This document shows positions 6,790-8,542 of a stretch of DNA of 8,542 bases, piece after piece. The notes under the pieces were generated by a model. It ran no database searches. It had not been told where the DNA came from and was given only the letters and a program-made list of their open reading frames with translations. Position 1 is the first letter of the stretch; each line of letters begins with the position of its first letter. The DNA is from an uncultured Prevotella sp. (GTDB taxonomy: Bacteria; Bacteroidota; Bacteroidia; Bacteroidales; Bacteroidaceae), in NCBI GenBank assembly GCA_946055365.1, contig CAMGFM010000044.1:1-8542 (forward strand), given 5' to 3'. Both the position numbers and the translations under genes were made by a program.

Positions 6790-7851
6790 TTATTTCTTTT
6801 CCCGCTCCTTGTCTCTTATTGCCATTAAAATCTTGCCAAGCATATTTTCTCCGCGCCAGCTGTATAGGTCAACGCCCCAAAACGTCTCGCCTTTACTGTT
6901 GCCGTTGATGAGAAGTTTGTCTCCCGTGTCAAGCAGACGCTTCATGAGGTCTTGGTTCTGTTCGAATTTTGCCCTTAGCACTGACTCCATGATGTCCACG
7001 CGCTCGCTCTCCCAGCCGTCAGGCGGCACTGTCTCGCGTCCTTTCATGGCCGCCTTGTCGGCAGAACATCCGCAGAAAGTCTTGCGCAGGCTCTCTTCCG
7101 CACATCTGGACGACAGAAAGGCAGCCTCGGCATTGGCATATTGCAGTCCGTTCCACACAATGCGGCAGGCGTGGCGATTGCTCAGAAAGCTATATTCATC
7201 CTTAAATCTGTCAACGACATCGGGAAAGTCAGAGGGCTTATAGCCCTTGAACAGTTGCCAAACGCCTGTACAGAGCATGTCCTGACACGACTTTCCTGCC
7301 AGCATAAGCTCTCTTGCCTTGGAGGAACTGATGTCATTGGTGCCTTCGGGCTGCGGCAACAGCATTATGCGGTGCATGTATTGCGAAAGCGTGTCGCTGT
7401 TTTTGAGCGTGTCGCACACCTCTGTGTTGTCCCTTGAATACAGTGCTACGCTGAACAGGTCCAGAAATCTTCTCTTCTTTGTGAGATGTATCAGCAGTTC
7501 CAGCTTGTCCGCGCCCATGATAAAGTATATGCAGGCATCAGGATATTCCTCTTGCAGTGCCGTCAGTGTAGGCACGGTTCTTGCCTCGACGGTGTCCAGC
7601 TCCATCTCGCACACTGTCATGCGGCTGTCTGTACACATTGACCGCAGCATACTGACACGTGTCTCGGGCGACAGCACCACGGGCGGATGACTGTGTCTCA
7701 TCTTGCGCCTGAGATAGGCATCGCTGACAGGCACGAATATGCCTTTATGGGCATTGAGGGTGTCAATGGCATTAAGCATCAGTGTGTAGTGAGCCAGTGT
7801 GGGAGGGTTGAAGCTGCCACCCATCACCACTATTTTTTGCTTGTCTTTCAT
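6790..7851 (-). CDS. NMNAT (NadD-like) nucleotidyltransferase fused to NADAR domain
   Basis: 353 aa, two domains. Residues 6-205 look like a nicotinate-nucleotide adenylyltransferase: GGSFNPPTLAH (11-21) matches the nucleotide-binding GxFxPxHxGH motif, FIMGADKLELL (110-120) matches the FIIGADNL segment, and ISSSKARELMLAGKS (174-188) matches the ISSTxIR phosphate-binding motif. NMNATs join ATP to (nicotinate) mononucleotide to make NAD precursors. The first motif is degenerate: Thr18 replaces the first His, and Ala20 replaces the Gly of the (H/T)xGH signature. Residues 215-347 are a NADAR domain: FKDEYSFLSN, the NGLQYANAEAAF helix with E242, LRAKFEQN, TFWGVDLY and RGENMLGKILMAIRD. The fusion suggests an enzyme handling both NAD synthesis and an ADP-ribose or ribosyl N-glycoside. 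It is probably the first gene of an operon with the second NADAR gene. I assign no symbol because housekeeping NadD is normally encoded alone. Confidence 0.9.
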   Translation of the reverse strand: MKDKQKIVVMGGSFNPPTLAHYTLMLNAIDTLNAHKGIFVPVSDAYLRRKMRHSHPPVVLSPETRVSMLRSMCTDSRMTVCEMELDTVEARTVPTLTALQEEYPDACIYFIMGADKLELLIHLTKKRRFLDLFSVALYSRDNTEVCDTLKNSDTLSQYMHRIMLLPQPEGTNDISSSKARELMLAGKSCQDMLCTGVWQLFKGYKPSDFPDVVDRFKDEYSFLSNRHACRIVWNGLQYANAEAAFLSSRCAEESLRKTFCGCSADKAAMKGRETVPPDGWESERVDIMESVLRAKFEQNQDLMKRLLDTGDKLLINGNSKGETFWGVDLYSWRGENMLGKILMAIRDKEREKK

Positions 7852-8202
7852 CGTTTTTCAATTTTTGTGTTACTCTATTTATTTTCTTCAATCGCGCTTT
7901 TCTGTGCGACAGCCACGTGTCTTTGTCGCCTTTCTCTCACATCGGCTCGCCCTATGCTCACAACGGTGTGTTCATGATATGGTGTCGTGCCGTGGCAAGT
8001 GCCACTTTTTCGATGGCAAGTGCCGTTTTGCCGATGCCAAAGAGCCTCTTTTTGACTGCCGAAGTGCCACTTTGCCGATGCAGGATGTTCGTGTGTGACG
8101 TTAGGTATGTATTGTGCATTGTCATAAGAGCGTCCGTGCATATTGTCAAACAGTCATCCCCTCCACACGCCGCTGCCCGTTGTGCTGCGACGGTTAGCCA
8201 TG
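7852..8202. other. 351-bp intergenic region upstream of the NMNAT-NADAR gene
   Basis: This gap separates the Nudix gene from the fusion gene, both on the minus strand, and should contain the promoter of the fusion operon. Its main recognisable content is array B (7994-8079). The 60 bp next to the fusion start are A-rich on the minus strand, with no Shine-Dalgarno site and no clear Bacteroidetes TAnnTTTG -7 box. I found no convincing terminator after the Nudix stop. A minus-strand open frame at 7875-8141 is a by-product of the repeats. Confidence 0.6.
7994..8079. repeat. Four-unit palindrome array B
   Basis: Four tandem units of 21, 21, 22 and 22 bp. Their 13-bp cores start at 7996 (CAAGTGCCACTTT), 8017 (CAAGTGCCGTTTT), 8039 (AAAGAGCCTCTTT) and 8061 (GAAGTGCCACTTT). 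Three units end in a TCGAT or GCCGAT tail. The cores are variants of the AAAGTGCCACTTT palindrome seen in array A, with the same copy number and period. The array sits 143-228 bp upstream of the NMNAT-NADAR start codon. Confidence 0.75.
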
Positions 8203-8542
8203 TCAGAACTCCAGCCTAAACCCTTTCTGCTTCAGTTCGTCATATTTCGCCTTGTTGAAGCGGAAGAGAAAGGCTTTTTTTCTGTTAGACGGGTTTGCCG
8301 TGTCGTCCGTCTGTTCAAGCATCTCCAGTCGTTTCATCTTGTTGTAGAAGTTGCGGCGGTCAAAACGCACGTTGAGTATCGCCTCATAGAGGTTTTGCAG
8401 CTGCCTGATGGTAAACTCCTCGGGCAGCAGTTCAAAGCCCACTGGCTCAAAGTGTATGTGTTGGCGCAGTGCCTGCTCTGCCTTGCGCAGTATCTGGTCA
8501 TGATCAAAAGCCAGCTGAGGCACTTCGTCCAGCGCAAACCAC
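8203..8542 (-). CDS. Nudix hydrolase/regulator with C-terminal winged helix, N-terminus outside the window
   Basis: The 112 C-terminal residues of a protein that starts beyond the right edge. The visible part opens with WFALDEVPQLAFDHDQILRKA, which is the typical end of a Nudix domain in the NrtR/AraR-like family (W-x-L-x-E-x-P-x-LAFDH). A winged-helix domain follows: FTIRQLQNLYEAI, FDRRNFYNKMKRL and the wing KKAFLFRFNKAKYDEL. The Nudix box itself would lie upstream and is not seen, so hydrolase activity cannot be judged. In NrtR and Bacteroides AraR this architecture is a transcription factor whose degenerate Nudix domain senses ADP-ribose or arabinose; other members are plain hydrolases. 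The position just upstream of two NADAR genes makes an ADP-ribose-related role plausible, but that is inference. The GTG at 8523 is not a start, because the frame and homology continue upstream. Confidence 0.85.
   Translation of the reverse strand, partial: WFALDEVPQLAFDHDQILRKAEQALRQHIHFEPVGFELLPEEFTIRQLQNLYEAILNVRFDRRNFYNKMKRLEMLEQTDDTANPSNRKKAFLFRFNKAKYDELKQKGFRLEF

Noticed and set aside
7875..8141. Minus-strand 88-aa open frame over array B
   Set aside because: Its sequence comes from translating the 21-22 bp repeats (recurring Trp-His and Gly-Thr-Cys-His stretches). It overlaps the intergenic array and has no family resemblance.

Overview
This window looks like a chromosomal segment of a Bacteroidales bacterium, most likely in the Prevotella group. 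The evidence is the protein families present: a Bacteroidetes-type amidase carrying a golvesin-like domain, YgiQ with DUF3362, and a Nudix protein with a winged-helix C-terminus. Most genes also lack strong Shine-Dalgarno sites. I infer the taxon from family resemblance and did not test it.

Layout, left to right. Plus strand: the 3' part of a PlsC-type acyltransferase gene (2-352); a short spacer with two RNA hairpins; a large exported amidase-like protein (451-3366). Then comes a 263-bp spacer holding a four-unit array of a 13-bp palindrome and a 43-bp tandem duplication. It is followed by a 108-aa protein of unknown function (3630-3956), overlapping by 4 bp with ygiQ (3953-5968), which ends at a hairpin terminator (6002-6055). 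Minus strand, converging on ygiQ: a Nudix/winged-helix gene cut by the right edge (8203-8542), a 351-bp spacer with a second four-unit palindrome array, then an NMNAT-NADAR fusion (6790-7851) and a stand-alone NADAR protein (6182-6733).

The right half reads as an NAD/ADP-ribose neighbourhood. It has an NAD-synthesis-like nucleotidyltransferase fused to a NADAR N-glycosidase domain, a second divergent NADAR protein 56 bp downstream, and upstream a Nudix protein with a DNA-binding-type tail like that of the NrtR/AraR regulators. This is the best candidate for a poorly described system. The second notable signal is the pair of intergenic arrays: each has four copies of an AAAGTGCCACTTT-like palindrome at 21-22 bp spacing, about two helical turns. 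They are either operators or a dispersed repeat family, and their occurrence next to unrelated genes favours the latter.
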